Shown here piece by piece: positions 30,268-42,167 of a stretch of 64,000 nucleotides of DNA. The first letter of the stretch is position 1. Each line of letters begins with the position of its first letter. The translations under genes were made by a program, and so were the position numbers. The notes under the pieces are model-generated. The model saw nothing but the letters and a program-made list of their open reading frames with translations. It did no database searches and had not been told where the DNA came from. This DNA comes from Viola odorata (Eukaryota > Streptophyta > Magnoliopsida > Malpighiales > Violaceae), in assembly GCA_963691705.1 (NCBI GenBank), contig OY829538.1:29842836-29906835 (forward strand). Direction: 5' to 3'.

Positions 30268-32581
30268 TCACTTTGAAGCTTTACCACTCACCATGTTCAC
30301 TCCTCTCGACACATACTCACTATTTTCATACCCGTTCTTTTCCTCACTCTCACATCTCATGTTTTTCACTCCTCTCGGCGCATGCTCACTCTTTTCATGC
30401 CCGTTCTTTTCCTCACTCACACACCTCTCATTTTTCACTCCACACCACTCAATCTGATTTTCCAAAGCCGTTGGGAGCACAAGTGCAGCGCAAGCCTTAG
30501 AGAGCTTGGCTTGGTCTTCGTGGACTTGCGATGGGGGCAACGGTGGAATGAGAAACTTACTGCCCAAGTGTTCCAACTTGTATGTGTTAAGGAAGCCATC
30601 GTGGACAACCCGCTTGTCGAACTGCCATGGCCACCCAAGAAGTAAGTGGCTGGACGTCAGTGGAGCCACATCACAAGTCCTTTCATCTTTGTATGCGCCA
30701 ATAGAAAACAGAATGCTCACTTGCCGAGTCACACTAATGGAGCTCCCGTCATTGAACCAATTTAGCACATAAAGGTGAGGGTGTTTCAAGGTAGGCAGTC
30801 CCAAAGAGTGGACAAGTAGCTCACTTGCCACATCGGCGCAACTACCGTTATCAACTAGGATGGAGATAACTAAACCGTGTGCAATGCCGCGAGTGAGAAA
30901 GAGGTTCTCCCATAGTTCAAGATCCTTATCACGCACCTTGGCATGGATGCTTAAATTTCTCCTCACGACCAAACACTTAGGAACTTTCACACGGACATAC
31001 TCATCATCATCTACCTCACCCGAGGCAACCACACTTTCGGTTACCAAAACTTGAGTACCCTCGGATTCCTCATCATCACTCACCACCTCACCATTCTCTC
31101 GGATAATCATTACCCTCCTATTAGGGCATTCCGCCCTCATATGTCCTTTCCCCCCACATTTAAAACATGTAATATTCCTCATAGGGGCTCTAGAGTTAGG
31201 GTCGGTGTTTAGGGGCTGTTTTGGTACCAAAGAGGAGGTCGGGTTGGTGTTTGGGGAGGTGTATGGCTTGGGTGGGGGTGTGGGTTGTGTGGACTCTTGG
31301 CTGACTTTAGGAGGGAGGGTAGGTGCATTCCAATTAGACTTATAAAAAGAGGAAGAAGTGAAAGGAGTTTTAGGTTTAGTGCTTACTTGGCGTTTGATCT
31401 TGAGGGTAAGATGGAACACATCCTCCAAAGTGTCATAAGCGTGAAAATCTAACTGGTATGAGATCTCCTTGTGTAGTCCTCCTAAGAAACAAGCCATTGT
31501 GGCTTCATCACCCTCGTGCACATCCGCACGCATCAAACACGTGAGCATTTCGTGGTAGAAATCACTCACTGTCCGCAGTCCTTGTGTCAATTTTAGGAGG
31601 CGTTGGTGGAGGTCATGGAGATAGTAGGAAGGCACAAGCCGGCGCCTCATCTCATATTTCAGCTCATCCCAAATCTCCACCGAAGGTAGCCTATCAAGTT
31701 GCCGATTCACCACAAGTCTATCCCACCAATTGATGGCCATTCCCGTGAATTCTACAATTGCAAGGCGCACCTTCTTGGATTCCGAGTAATTATAGCACCC
31801 AAAGACGCACTCCACCTTGCTCTCCCAATCAAAGTATGCATCGGGGTCATCTTTACCCTCAAAAATTGGCATTGATAATTTAATACTAGAGAGGTTGCTA
31901 TCCACTCTCTCCTCTTATTGTCTGCAGCCGCCGTGTTCATATAGCTCATCATAGGCAAAATCCCTAGCCCTATGCGCATGCTCATAGTATGGGGGACGAG
32001 GCTATCTCGGTATGTTCTGGATGGTTAAAGGTATTTGGTGCCGAAGGGGGGGGGGGGGGGGGGGGGGGACATAGGCGTTGGCTTGGTGTAAGGGTATGTC
32101 AAGGTGGGCATTTGTTATGTGTGGGGGGTGGCACGCCTGTCTAGGGTTTAGGTGTGGTCCGTGGCTTTGGAAAGGGGGGTAGGAGCAGCTACGGCCTTGC
32201 ACCTGGCTCAAAGTGTGGCTTTGCTATGGGGGTAAATCAAACTGCTCCTCTTCATCACTAAGGTCCGTGTGAGCCTGCACACCTTTGGGGTTGTCATAAT
32301 GCAAATTAGCGTTGCATGGGTCATTTGGTCCGGTTCTTTGGTGGTAGTGTGTGGTTGTTTGGGTAGGGTTGGGTGGTTTGGGTAGGGTTGGGTGGAAGTG
32401 TATGTGTGGCTGGTTTCGGGGTCAATGTGGCGAGAGTATCCAAAATAGCCTTATTGGTGTGCTCTTGGTTATCCCATCAGTGTTGCAAATCAGCCATTTG
32501 GATCGTGAGGCTGGCCATGGCCGGATTGAGGGTGGAAGACTCCTCGAACCCATCTCCCTTAGGAGAATTATCATTAGCCAT
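30268..32581 (-). pseudogene. Element D Gag-protease
   Basis: Gag starts near 32581 (MANDNSPKGDGFEESSTLNP) after a TTTTGTAG acceptor-like site. A TGA replaces a codon in LQH-*-WDNQ, and a frameshift lies around the poly-G tract. The 545-residue frame from 31905 then has the gag domain (KLSMPIFEGKDDPDAYFDWE; NWWDRLV; LLKLTQGLRTVSDFYHEML) and a zinc knuckle CFKCGGKGHMRAEC. It continues into a protease (SILVDNGSCADVASELLVHS; SSHLLLGWPWQFD). Near the end are REKSEH-like repeats (EEKNGHEKSEHAPRGV, EEKNGYENSEYVSRGV). It lacks RT and integrase and is therefore non-autonomous. Confidence 0.85.
32046..32068. repeat. Poly-G run (23 G) in the gag of D
   Basis: On the coding (minus) strand it is poly-C that encodes a Pro run (AYVPPPPPP). 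The gag frame differs on the two sides, so slippage here probably caused the frameshift. It may also be an assembly-sensitive site. Confidence 0.8.
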
Positions 32582-32594
32582 AATTAACGTACCT

Positions 32595-33874
32595 ACAAAA
32601 GGAACAAACACAATTTATACAGAAACGTTAGTCACTCCCTCATGTGTTTGGGCTCTCGTGTTTTGCACAATCACTCTAATACGCTCACTAACTCACCCAC
32701 TCTCATCTCCAACGTAAACCAAGTAATTAAGCTTAGCATAAGACTCTAAGACTCAAAAAGTACAAGGAGTGCAAAGAAAACAAGCTTAGAAGGAAAGGTA
32801 GAGAAGGCCGAATTGATGTTCAAGGATTTAATGCTTTGAACATCAATGACCTAGAGTAGAAAGATATAGGAAACAAGGCACGAAAACTCAAGACACAAAA
32901 AGGAAAAGGCTAGCTCAAAGGACAACTCAAGAAGAGAAAGGAAAAGGAGCAAAAAAGAAATCAGAATTTGAAAGCACAAAATGAAAACTGAACTTGTGTT
33001 CTTCCATAAAGATACTTTAAAACAATGTGATTCACTTCAAATGCACATAAACAAGTAGTCTCTTGCTTGTGACTCAATTGCTTCTTCTTCTTTCTTTTTT
33101 TGAATTTGAGGAACTTGATCACTTTTTTTTTTTTGGATTTGATCTTTGTTTTGGTTCCTTTCTTTTTTCTTTTCTGATTTTGCAATGAGTGAAGAGAGCT
33201 CACTTATATGACATGTATCCTTGAAATAAGAAGTGAAAGACAAGTAGTTTTGCTATTGAAATTTTTCTCACTAAAAGCCAAAAATGTGATGTGGCAAGCC
33301 AAAGTGAGGTGTCAAGTTTTGTGTGGATGACAATGCAAGTGATGTGGAAATGTGAGGGAGAAGTGTGATGAGCAAGCTGAAACGCTTGGCTCACAAAGGG
33401 GTGATGTGGCCGGCTAGGAGTGGAACTCAAAATTTCGGCACTTAGCTAACAAACAAGCAAGTCCACATGACTCTTATGACTCATCATAGGAAGCTCCAAA
33501 CACAGCAATTAATCACAAATAAGAATATGAAGAATTGATCACTTAGATGCACAAAAACACCTAAACAATTCAGCAATTGTATTTCTTCAAAATTAGCACA
33601 CTATAAGACAAAAATATGTCAAGAACACTAAATTTTCAAATGAAGGGAAATTGATTCCTATGGTAGGAAACAATGTTTAAGCCATGGAAAATAATTATCA
33701 AGGTGTTTGAACCGTGGAAATGGCTAGAAAATTAGTTTTGGCCGAAGAGGGGAACGGGTATGAAAAAGAAAAAACAATTCGGCCAAAGATGGATAGCTAC
33801 GGTAGAGAAAATGATTCTAACCGTAGGGAGAGAGTTCACCAACCTAGAAGAAAACTTAGAGCTCTGCTACCACT
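32595..33874 (-). other. Element D leader and primer binding site
   Basis: Non-coding. The PBS reads AGTGGTAGCAGAGC on the minus strand (33861-33874), directly after the LTR end TTATCA. The leader contains simple Lys/Phe-rich frames that are not genes. Confidence 0.7.
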
Positions 33875-34268
33875 TGATAACAATCGACCTCTCTTGAAAG
33901 GATGAAGCCGAGATATTCTTGGAGGAAACGGATCTAGTCTCCTTTGGAAGATTGATGAACTCTTGATGGCGGATTATGGAAGGAATAATTAGGTGTTTAT
34001 AGGAGTAATAGGCAGTGGATTATATGAAGGAATTATAGAAGGGAATTTATGGAAGACAATATATAAACTTGTAATCAAACATTTACAAGGATCTCTTAAT
34101 CGTGCTCACCCTTACTTGATCATGCAATGATCAACCCGATGAGATTAACAAGAGGAAAGAAAACCAGTTTTAAGAACCCTAAGGCTTAAGCCAACTAATT
34201 GGTCTTGATGTAGATAACTCACATAAAATCAAAGACAAGGTATAAAAGAGGTTATCTCTTTCTATTTA
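33875..34268 (-). mobile_element. Element D, 5' LTR, distal part
   Basis: Matches the 3' LTR from its end (GATTGTTATCA, 33875) to TTTCTATTTA, where element E is inserted. Continues at 42168. Confidence 0.9.
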
Positions 34269-35417
34269 TGATGCGTTCCTTATAGGCTAGAACGCTTTCC
34301 TTAGATCGTTGTCCGACGACGTGGCTTTCAATGCGGAAAATAACTCGAAGAAGACACGTGAATCTCCAAGTCGCAATGCTTGGCACTCCACGCAGAATCC
34401 CTTGAGGATCTTGCGTCAAACCTTTGAATCTCCAAATCGCAATGCTTGGCAATCCAAAGAACGGATGACTCAATGAAAGGTGCTTTCAAGTTTTACTTGA
34501 CAAGCTAATCGAATGCACGAAACTCAATTAGTTGCAAGGTTCATCAAGAACAAGTGGATAAAGATCCAAAGCAATATGCTTTCAATAATCAATAATCAAA
34601 TTCTGCTGAAAATAACATGGGCGGCTCCTTTTTAAGGAAGCGCAAAACCCTAATTCCAAAAATGGAAACTAGTTTAGTTTCTAAATAATGACTTAAACGA
34701 AATTGGCAACAAGCCACCCTTCCAAATAAGTTATGAAACCCTAAAATAATATAAATAAATTCTACTAAATAGGATAGAAGTGCAGGCGCCGCCGTTTAGG
34801 TCAAAAGGCCCAAGTGGCTTTGCTTGCGGGTCCGCCGAATCACGTTTTAAGGAAACAAGGCGTTTTCCTTATTCCCTCTAGCGTTCCCACTGAAACTTTG
34901 AGGGAAACTTCCTAACACATATATGAAGTTCTGGGATGAATATTGTGCGAGGAAATATGCTCCAATCTTCAAAAGGCTCAGCAGTGGCTTTCGCTGTCCA
35001 ATGCGGGCTTGTGATTTGGGCCTGTCCCAAATCCTTCGGGCGTTTCTCCTGATTTTTGGCCTGGACTCCTCTCTTGTATTATAAATGAACATGGCCTGGT
35101 CAAAAATAGGAAAAGGGCGCTGGTGGACCTAAAGGTCCGAAGTGGCCAAGTGTGGCCCATCCGCGGCACGGATCAAGGTCACAAGGCACGGCTGGGACGC
35201 GCGCAGGCTGGCTTCCTCCGAGGCTGTCTCTGCCTTCAGTTCCATGTGAATAAGGCTGCTGAGTCTTGTCTGTATGGCTCGGGCCCTAGCTCGAGTGATC
35301 GGGCCCGTGGGCGGCAATGGGAGGCTCGCGGCTGCATCTTCCAAGGCTCGGGCCTTGGCGCGGGTGGTTGCGCCTGTGGGTGCGTCATTAGGGTTGGCTC
35401 CGGTGGGGATCGTATCA
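34269..35417 (-). mobile_element. Element E, 3' LTR
   Basis: 1149 bp. The last ~96 codons of pol read into it from 35417 to 35129 (PLPPTGPITRARARAIQTRL), so the LTR start is also coding. Confidence 0.93.
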
Positions 35418-38400
35418 TCCCCTCCATCTTGAGAAGGATTCGCCCTCGAATCCAGATCAGCAACATCCTCATCACCTGCATCAAACAACCGTAAGTCAGA
35501 AATATTAAAGGTTCCATGTATCGAACCATACTCACTTGGAAGGTTGAGGCGGTAAGCGTTGTTGTTGATCTTCTCAACAATCTGAAACGGGCCATCTCCT
35601 CGTGGGGATAATTTTCCTTTCCTCCTCTCTGGAAATCTCTCACGTCTTAGGTGTAGCCACACCCAATCGCCAATGTGAAAGGACGCGGTCTTGCGGCGTT
35701 CATTGTGCTTGCGCACTAGGCGCTCATTAGTGCGCTCAATGTTTGCCTTAGCCTTCTCATGTATCTGTTTGATGTGTTCTGCCTGCTGCTGTCCATCTAA
35801 GTTAGAAACATCACTCAAAGGCAAAGGGGTCAAATCCATGGGAGTTAGCGGATTAAAGCCATAAACTACTTCAAAAGGTGAACAATTTGTAGTAGAATGG
35901 ATTGAACGATTATAAGCAAACTCCATGAAAGGAAAATGATCAGTCCATTTAGAAACATGCTTGGTAACTAAAGAGCGTAAAAGAGACCCTACAGTACATT
36001 AACTACCTCAGTTTGGCCGTCGGTTTGAGGGTGACAAGAAGTCGAATACAACAATTTAGTTCCAAGGCGACTCCACAACACTCGCCAAAAATGGCTCAAA
36101 AATCTTCCATCACGGTCACTAACAATACTAATTGGCATACCATGGAGGCGGACTACCTCTCTAAAGAATATATTAGCAACCTGAGACGCATCATTAGTAT
36201 TTTTACAAGGCAAAAAGTGCGCCATTTTGGAAAACCGATCCACAACAACAAATATACCATCCTTACCATCCCAAGACTTAGGTAAACCTACAATGAAGTC
36301 CATGGACAGATCAGTCCAAGGTTGGAAAGGTACGGACAGCGGCATAAACTCACCATGACTAGCTAACCGAGACTTTGCCCTTTGGCAAACTACACATCTA
36401 GCAATCACACGCACAACATCACGTCTCATCTTAGGCCAATAAAAGTGTGATTTCAGCATGTCATAGGTTTTATTAATGCCAAAGTGGCCCATCAATCCAC
36501 CACTATGTGATTCATGCACAAGTAATTCACGCAAAGAACACTTAGGAATGCAAAGGCGCTTGCGCCGAAACATATAGTTATCATGCGTATAAAATTTCAC
36601 ATCAGCCATGGAATCACAAGTCGTATAGATCTCACCAAAATCCAAATCAGTAGGGTAGAGTGGGATTATTTGAGAAAACCCTAAAAATTTGACACTTAAC
36701 GAAGAGATCAAGGCATACCTCCTAGACAATGCGTCGGCTACTACATTGTCTTTTCCTTCCTTGTACTTGATATGATAAGGGAAAGCTTCCAGGAACTCCA
36801 GCCACACGACATGTCTCCTATTCAACTTCCCTTGTCCCTTTAGGTATTTGAGGCTTAAGTGGTCGGTGTGCACCACAAATTCCCTCGGCATCAAGTAGTG
36901 TTGCCAAACCTCGAAAGCCCTAACTAGTGCATAGAGCTCTTTGTCATACGTTGGATAACGCAATTGAGCATCCTTGAGCTTCTCACTAAAGAAGGCTATT
37001 GGCTTCTTCTCTTGCATCAAAACAGCACCTATACCGATTCCACTCGCGTCGCACTCCAACTCAAACGGTTTGTCAAAGTCGGGAAGGGCTAACACGGGTG
37101 CGTTGGACAACTTGTCCTTCAACGCTTGGAATGCGGCCTCTTGAGGTTCCTCCCACCTGAAATCAACATGTTTCTTGGTTAGGTCATTAAGTGGGGCAGC
37201 AAGAGTACTAAAATCACGAATGAAACGTCGATAAAAGGAAGCTAAGCCGTGAAAGGAGCGGATGTCGCTTGCTGTTTTTAGCGTAGGCCACTCCTTGATC
37301 GCTTGCACCTTCGCTTCATCCACCTTCACACCGTCCTTGCCCACTAGAAATCCTAAAAACTCAACCTGTTCTAAAGCAAAAGAGCACTTGGAGAGTTTAG
37401 CATAAAGCTTCTCTTCACGCAAGGTTAGAAAACTTTCCTTAAGGTGTGAAACATGATCATGCAAAGACTTGTTGTAAACTAATATGTCATCAAAGTACAC
37501 AACAACAAATTTCCCAATGAAATGCCTAAGAACATGGTTCATAAGTCGCATGAAAGTACTTGGGGCATTAGTCAGTCCAAACGGCATCACTAACCATTCA
37601 TACAATCCATACTTTGTTTTAAATGCCGTTTTCCATTCATCACCCTCTTTCATTCTAATTTGATGATAGCCGCTCATGAGATCAATTTTAGAAACGATTA
37701 CACTACCACTAAGCTCATCTAACATATCATCTAAGCGAGGTATGGGGTGACGATACTTTACCATAATTTTGTTGACAACTCGGCAGTCAACACACATTCG
37801 CCAAGTTCCATCTTTCTTTGGCACTAGAAGCACTGGAACGGCGCATGGAGACAAGCTCTCCCGGGCATATCCCTTGCTAAGGAGCTCATCAACCTGCCGC
37901 TGAAGTTCCTTAGTCTCCTCGGGGTTGCTCCTATAGGCTGGTCTGTTTGGGATAGTCGAACCCGGCACAAAATCAATTTGGTGCTCTATGCCGCGGATTG
38001 GAGGCAAACCGGCTGGCATCTCTTCGGGTGTTACATCCTTGAACTCCTGCAAAACATCCAAGATAGAAGAAGGCACAGAAGCTAAAGGATCAAGGTTAGT
38101 AGTGCTCAAACAAAAGGATTTAAAGCGAAGAAGAATCAAAGGGCGATTCTCGCCGCAAAACTGTTTTTGTAAAACAAGCGCTCGGCGCAAATCTTTTGCT
38201 TTCGCATACAAGTTTACTTTCTTTTCCTTTTCTTGCCTTTTCTTTTCTTTTTCAAGCTCTTTCTTTTCTGTTTTTAACCCGTGCTCACTTTTTTCACGGG
38301 GGTTGTTTTCATTCTTTTCTTTTCTTTCAAACCCGTGCTCACTTTTTTCACGGGGGCTGTTTTCATCAATTCTTTTGTCTAGAAGCCGTGAGGCCTCAAA

Positions 38401-38991
38401 TTCAGCATAGGACTTCTCTAACCAGAGCTGGTCCTTGAGCACTTGCTTAGGGGTAAGGGGTGAAAGTGTGACCTTCACTCCTTCCTTCTCAAGCTTGTAT
38501 CGATTGCTCCTCCCTTCGTGAATGGCGTTGCGGTCAAATTGCCATGGACGGCCAAGTAGAACATGTGACGCTTGCATTGGGACAACATCACACCATATCT
38601 CATCTCTATATTTCCCAATAGAAAATCTCACCAACACTTGCCTAGACACCTTAAGGCCGACTCCATCATTCATCCATTGCAAAGTGTACGACTTTGGATG
38701 TCTCACCATAGGTAACCCTAATTTGTGCACAAGAAGCGTACTAGCACAATTAGTACATGAGCCATTATCAATAATAAGAGAGCATACCTTAGTACCAATG
38801 TGGCACCTAGTATGGAATAAGTTCTCCCTTTGTTCCTCCTCACAAGTTTCGGCCCTTGGCTGCACACTCAAGCTCCTTCGAACTACTAGGGTAACCGGAT
38901 CACAAACCCTAGCTTCATGATCGGCTGCCTCTTCTCCCCCACATTCCTCTTCCGAATCCTCCACCACCTCATAATCATCTTCCGAGTCCAT
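35129..38991 (-). pseudogene. Element E Pol: protease, RT, RNase H, integrase (one frameshift)
   Basis: The main frame (38991-35989, 1000 residues) has a protease with [12 protein letters not shown] (residues 73-84) and [11 protein letters not shown]. The linker holds repeated PREKSEHG (213-220, 231-238). RT follows with [13 protein letters not shown] (328-340), [19 protein letters not shown] and YFDD (499-502). RNase H shows [18 protein letters not shown] and [10 protein letters not shown]. Integrase has an HHCC finger (HESHSGG..., CVVCQRAK) and the DDE core residues Asp in LSMDFI and [10 protein letters not shown]. The frame breaks at residue ~998 by a 1-nt loss and resumes (35926-35129) with MEFAYNRSIHST (catalytic Glu), WVWLHLRRERFPERRKGKL and GPFQIVEK. 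The tail runs into the 3' LTR. It would drive reverse transcription and integration in cytoplasmic particles and the nucleus. Confidence 0.95.
35418..35430 (-). other. Polypurine tract of E
   Basis: Minus strand AAGATGGAGGGGA abuts the 3' LTR start TGATACG. Confidence 0.85.
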
Positions 38992-39018
38992 CTCTCCATT
39001 ATCCCTAATGATCAGAAC

Positions 39019-40185
39019 TCATTTATTGGGACATTCGGCCTGCTTATGGCCTCGGCCACTACACTTAAAGCACACAATGTCTCTTGTAGGCACACGGTTA
39101 GTACTAGTAATGGGAACTTTAGAAAGAGTAGGGTTTGCCGAGTTACCTTTGATACCATATGAAGGTTTAGATACCTTGGGTGTTTCCTTGCTGTCCTTAT
39201 TCCCCTTGGACCATGTAGACTTGTTCCAAGTGGAAGTCCGAGACACAACAGTAGACGGCTTAGAGTAGGCTGCCTTAGCCTTGCGTTGCCTCTCGATCTT
39301 CACGGCCATGTGAAGCATCTCCTCCAAAGTCCTATATTGGCACAACTCTAAGGCATTAGCTATCTTAGGATTCAGCCCACTCAGGAACCTAGACATCTTC
39401 GAATCCTCATCCTCTATCACATGAACCCTAGCTAGAAGAACTTCCAACTCGTTGTGATAGTCATTCACAGTTTTGGACCCTTGGGTAAGCTTTTGTAACC
39501 GCTGAAGTTGGTCCTTATGATAGTACGGTGGTACGAATCTCCTCTTCATCACATACTTCATATTCTCCCAAGTAGTCACGGGTCCTCTCACATCCTCATT
39601 CACTTGCTCCCACCAATGGGCAGCATATCCAAAGAACTCCACGGAAGCTAACCTTATTTTCTTTTCATCCGTGTAGGTGTGACACCTAAAAATTGCTTCC
39701 ATCTTTGGCTCCCAAGTCAAGTATGCCTCGGGATCATCTTTTCCTTCGAAAGGTGGAACCTTGAGCTTGACACTCCCAAGGTGATTTTCAACTCGCTCGC
39801 GCTCCTCGCGATGCGGCTGTTCAAAGTTACGGTCTCGCCTACCAAAGGCGTGTCTGCCGCGTCCATGTGCAACTCCTCGGCGCATGTGAAAACCCCTCAG
39901 TCCTGCCATGTGAAACTCCTCGTCATACCCATCTTCAGAACCCTCGGCCTCATGCTCACTAGGCTGCTCATCACCTGGTGGAGGCACATATGCTTCTCGG
40001 TCCACCCTAGGGTTTAAGTGTTGAACAAAGTGTGCCCTGGGGGCTTGTGGAGCCCGATTCTCACGTTCCCTAGTCTCGACTTGCTGTCTCCAAGCTGTCA
40101 TGTCCTGGAGCTGAACCGCTATGTCTTGTAAGGCCTTGGCTACATCATTCACAGTTGTTGGTTCCCTTTCTAAATTTCTTGACAT
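39019..40185 (-). CDS. Element E Gag
   Basis: Start chosen at MSRNLEREPTTVNDVAKALQ (40185), directly after TTTCAGG, although the frame is open to 40236. An N-terminal coiled-coil-like stretch (ALQDIAVQLQDMTAW) is followed by an Arg/Gly-rich region, the gag domain (KLKVPPFEGKDDPEAYLTWE; AAHWWEQV; LQRLQKLTQGSKTVNDYHN) and one zinc knuckle CFKCSGRGHKQAEC at the end. It stops with TGA at 39019-39021. The frame then continues in register into pol ([15 protein letters not shown]), so a CGA-to-TGA change is likely, or a Gag/Pol readthrough site. Relatives D and C read through this position (RVMIIRENGE, KTLIIRENGD), which favours mutation. Confidence 0.92.
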   Translation of the reverse strand: MSRNLEREPTTVNDVAKALQDIAVQLQDMTAWRQQVETRERENRAPQAPRAHFVQHLNPRVDREAYVPPPGDEQPSEHEAEGSEDGYDEEFHMAGLRGFHMRRGVAHGRGRHAFGRRDRNFEQPHREERERVENHLGSVKLKVPPFEGKDDPEAYLTWEPKMEAIFRCHTYTDEKKIRLASVEFFGYAAHWWEQVNEDVRGPVTTWENMKYVMKRRFVPPYYHKDQLQRLQKLTQGSKTVNDYHNELEVLLARVHVIEDEDSKMSRFLSGLNPKIANALELCQYRTLEEMLHMAVKIERQRKAKAAYSKPSTVVSRTSTWNKSTWSKGNKDSKETPKVSKPSYGIKGNSANPTLSKVPITSTNRVPTRDIVCFKCSGRGHKQAECPNK

Positions 40186-40186
40186 C

Positions 40187-40982
40187 CTGAAATTCACAAA
40201 AAAAATTGCAAGCGTAAAATTGCCTAAAACTATCACTACCTCACGTGTTTACTCTCGTGTTTGTCTCTCTAATAATCTCACAATAAGATTGCCTCAGATC
40301 CTCCTCCAGTCGTCCAAGATGAACCTGACTCGAAGAAATTCCAAGAAAAGCTTCCAAAGAGACACAAAGAAAACTAGTGTAGAAAGAAAATTTTGAGGTA
40401 GTATACTCGATTCAATTGCAAAGATCAATCAATCAATCAAGTGTACTACAGAGTAGGAAGGCACAGTAGTCTTGCAATCAAAGAAAAGCTCAAAATACAC
40501 GGATTGAGTCAATTGACAACTCAAAAACGCTAATGGCATGCGATTAGGGTTTTGAAACTTGTTTTTGCCACAACTTTTGATTCCCAATTCGAAATCAAAT
40601 GATTCTTTTTGCTATGAGTCACAAATTCACTCTAGTATTTGATTCTGAAGTTCTTTTTCTCTTTTTTTTTTTTGAATGGTACTGATTTCGCCCCTGTTCT
40701 GTTTCTGACAAAATTGTTTAACTTTTTTTTTTTTTTTGAAATTCAATGCAACTGAAAACACAAATTAACTAAGACACTTTGGGGGACTTTGTTTTTGTTT
40801 TTTTTTTTTTGACAATAGTAAAGATCTACAAATCGTTGGGATGATTTGCACACTAATCGCACACACAAGACACAATTGACACAAGACAACTAACACACAA
40901 CACGCAAGAGAATTGGTGTAGAAGAGAAGAAGGAATACCAATTCTAACAAAGAAAATGCAATAATTAAAGGGATAGATTTAC
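40187..40982 (-). other. Element E leader with candidate intron
   Basis: On the minus strand CTTGGTAAATC (GT at 40982) lies ~20 bases after the PBS, and GTGAATTTCAG ends at 40187, two bases before the gag ATG. The interval is 796 bp and AT-rich with T runs near the 3' end. Confidence 0.45.
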
Positions 40983-41000
40983 CAAGTCGGGACAGCTGAG

Positions 41001-41013
41001 CTCCGCTACCAAT
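41001..41013 (-). other. Primer binding site of E
   Basis: Minus strand ATTGGTAGCGGAGC follows the 5' LTR end GCATCA; same PBS type as copy 1 of the host element. Confidence 0.75.
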
Positions 41014-42162
41014 TGATGCGTTCCTTATAGGCTAGAACGCTTTTCTTAGATCGTTGTCCGACGACGTGGCTTTCAATGCGGAAAATAACTCGAAGAAGAC
41101 ACGTGAATCTCCAAGTCGCAATGCTTGGCACTCCACGCAGAATCCCTTGAGGATCTTGCGTCAAACCTTTGAATCTCCAAATCGCAATGCTTGGCAATCC
41201 AAAGAACGGATGACTCAATGAAAGGTGCTTTCAAGTTTTACTTGACAAGCTAATCGAATGCACGAAACTCAATTAGTTGCAAGGTTCATCAAGAACAAGT
41301 GGATAAAGATCCAAAGCAATAAGCTTTCAATAATCAATAATCAAAGTCTGCTGAAAATAACATGGGCGGCTCCTTTTTAAGGAAGCGCAAAATCCTAATT
41401 CCAAAAATAGAAACTAGTTTAGTTTCTAAATAATGACTTAAACGAAATTGGCAACAAGCCACCCTTCCAAATAAGTTCTGAAACCCAAAAATAATATAAA
41501 TAAAGTCTACTAAATAGGATAGAAGTGCAGGCACCGCCGTTTAGGTCAAAAGGCCCAAGTGGCTTTTCTTGCGGGTCCGCCGAATCACGTTTTAAGGAAA
41601 CAAGGAGTTTTCCTTATTCCCTCGAGCGTTCCCACTGAAACTTGGAGGTAAACTTCCTAACACATATATGAAGTTCTGGGCTGAATATTGTGCGAAGAAA
41701 TATGCTCCAATCTTCAAAAGGCTCGGCAGTGGCTTTCGCTGTCCAATGCGGGCTTGTGATTTGGGCCTGTCCCAAATCCTTCGGGCGTTTCTCCTGATTT
41801 TTGTCCTGGACTCCTCTATTGTATTATAAATGAATATGGCCTGGTCAAAAATAGGAAAAGGGCGCTGGTGGACCTAAAGGTCCGAAGTGGCCAAGTGTGG
41901 CCCATCCGCGGCACGGATCAAGGTCACAAGGCGCGGCTGGGACGCGCGCAGGCTGGCTTCCTCCGAGGCTGTCTCTGCCTTCAGTTCCATGTGAATAAGG
42001 CTGCTGAGTCTTGTCTGTAGGGCTCGGGCCCTGGCTCGAGTGATCGGGCCCGTGGGCGGCAATAGGAGGCTCGCGGCTGCATCTTCCAAGGCTCGGGCCT
42101 TGGCGCGGGTGGTTGCGCCTGTGTGTGCGTCATTAGGGTTGGCTCCGGCGGGGATCGTATCA
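41014..42162 (-). mobile_element. Element E, 5' LTR
   Basis: 1149 bp, ~26 differences from the 3' LTR by eye. On the minus strand CTTAAAAAGGAGCCGCCC could serve as the core promoter. Confidence 0.93.
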
Positions 42163-42167
42163 ATTTA

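Larger units (their letters stand above)
34269..42162 (-). mobile_element. Element E: nearly intact CRM-like gypsy retrotransposon, 7894 bp
   Basis: Two 1149-bp LTRs (34269-35417, 41014-42162) start TGATACGATCC and end GGAACGCATCA. By-eye comparison finds about 26 base differences and no length change, i.e. ~98% identity, so it is a young insertion. Target duplication ATTTA at 34264-34268 and 42163-42167 is perfect. It has a PBS, PPT, gag and full pol with two lesions: one in-frame TGA between gag and protease and a 1-nt frameshift in integrase. It is inserted in the 5' LTR of D, so it is the youngest large layer of the nest. Confidence 0.95.

Noticed and set aside
32961..33243. Lys-rich ORFs on the minus strand in the leader of D
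   Set aside because: They come from an A-rich low-complexity stretch and overlap in two frames.
38196..38438. Phe/Ser-rich + strand ORF with a repeated AHFFHGGCF motif
   Set aside because: Antisense of the duplicated PREKSEHG linker of element E pol.
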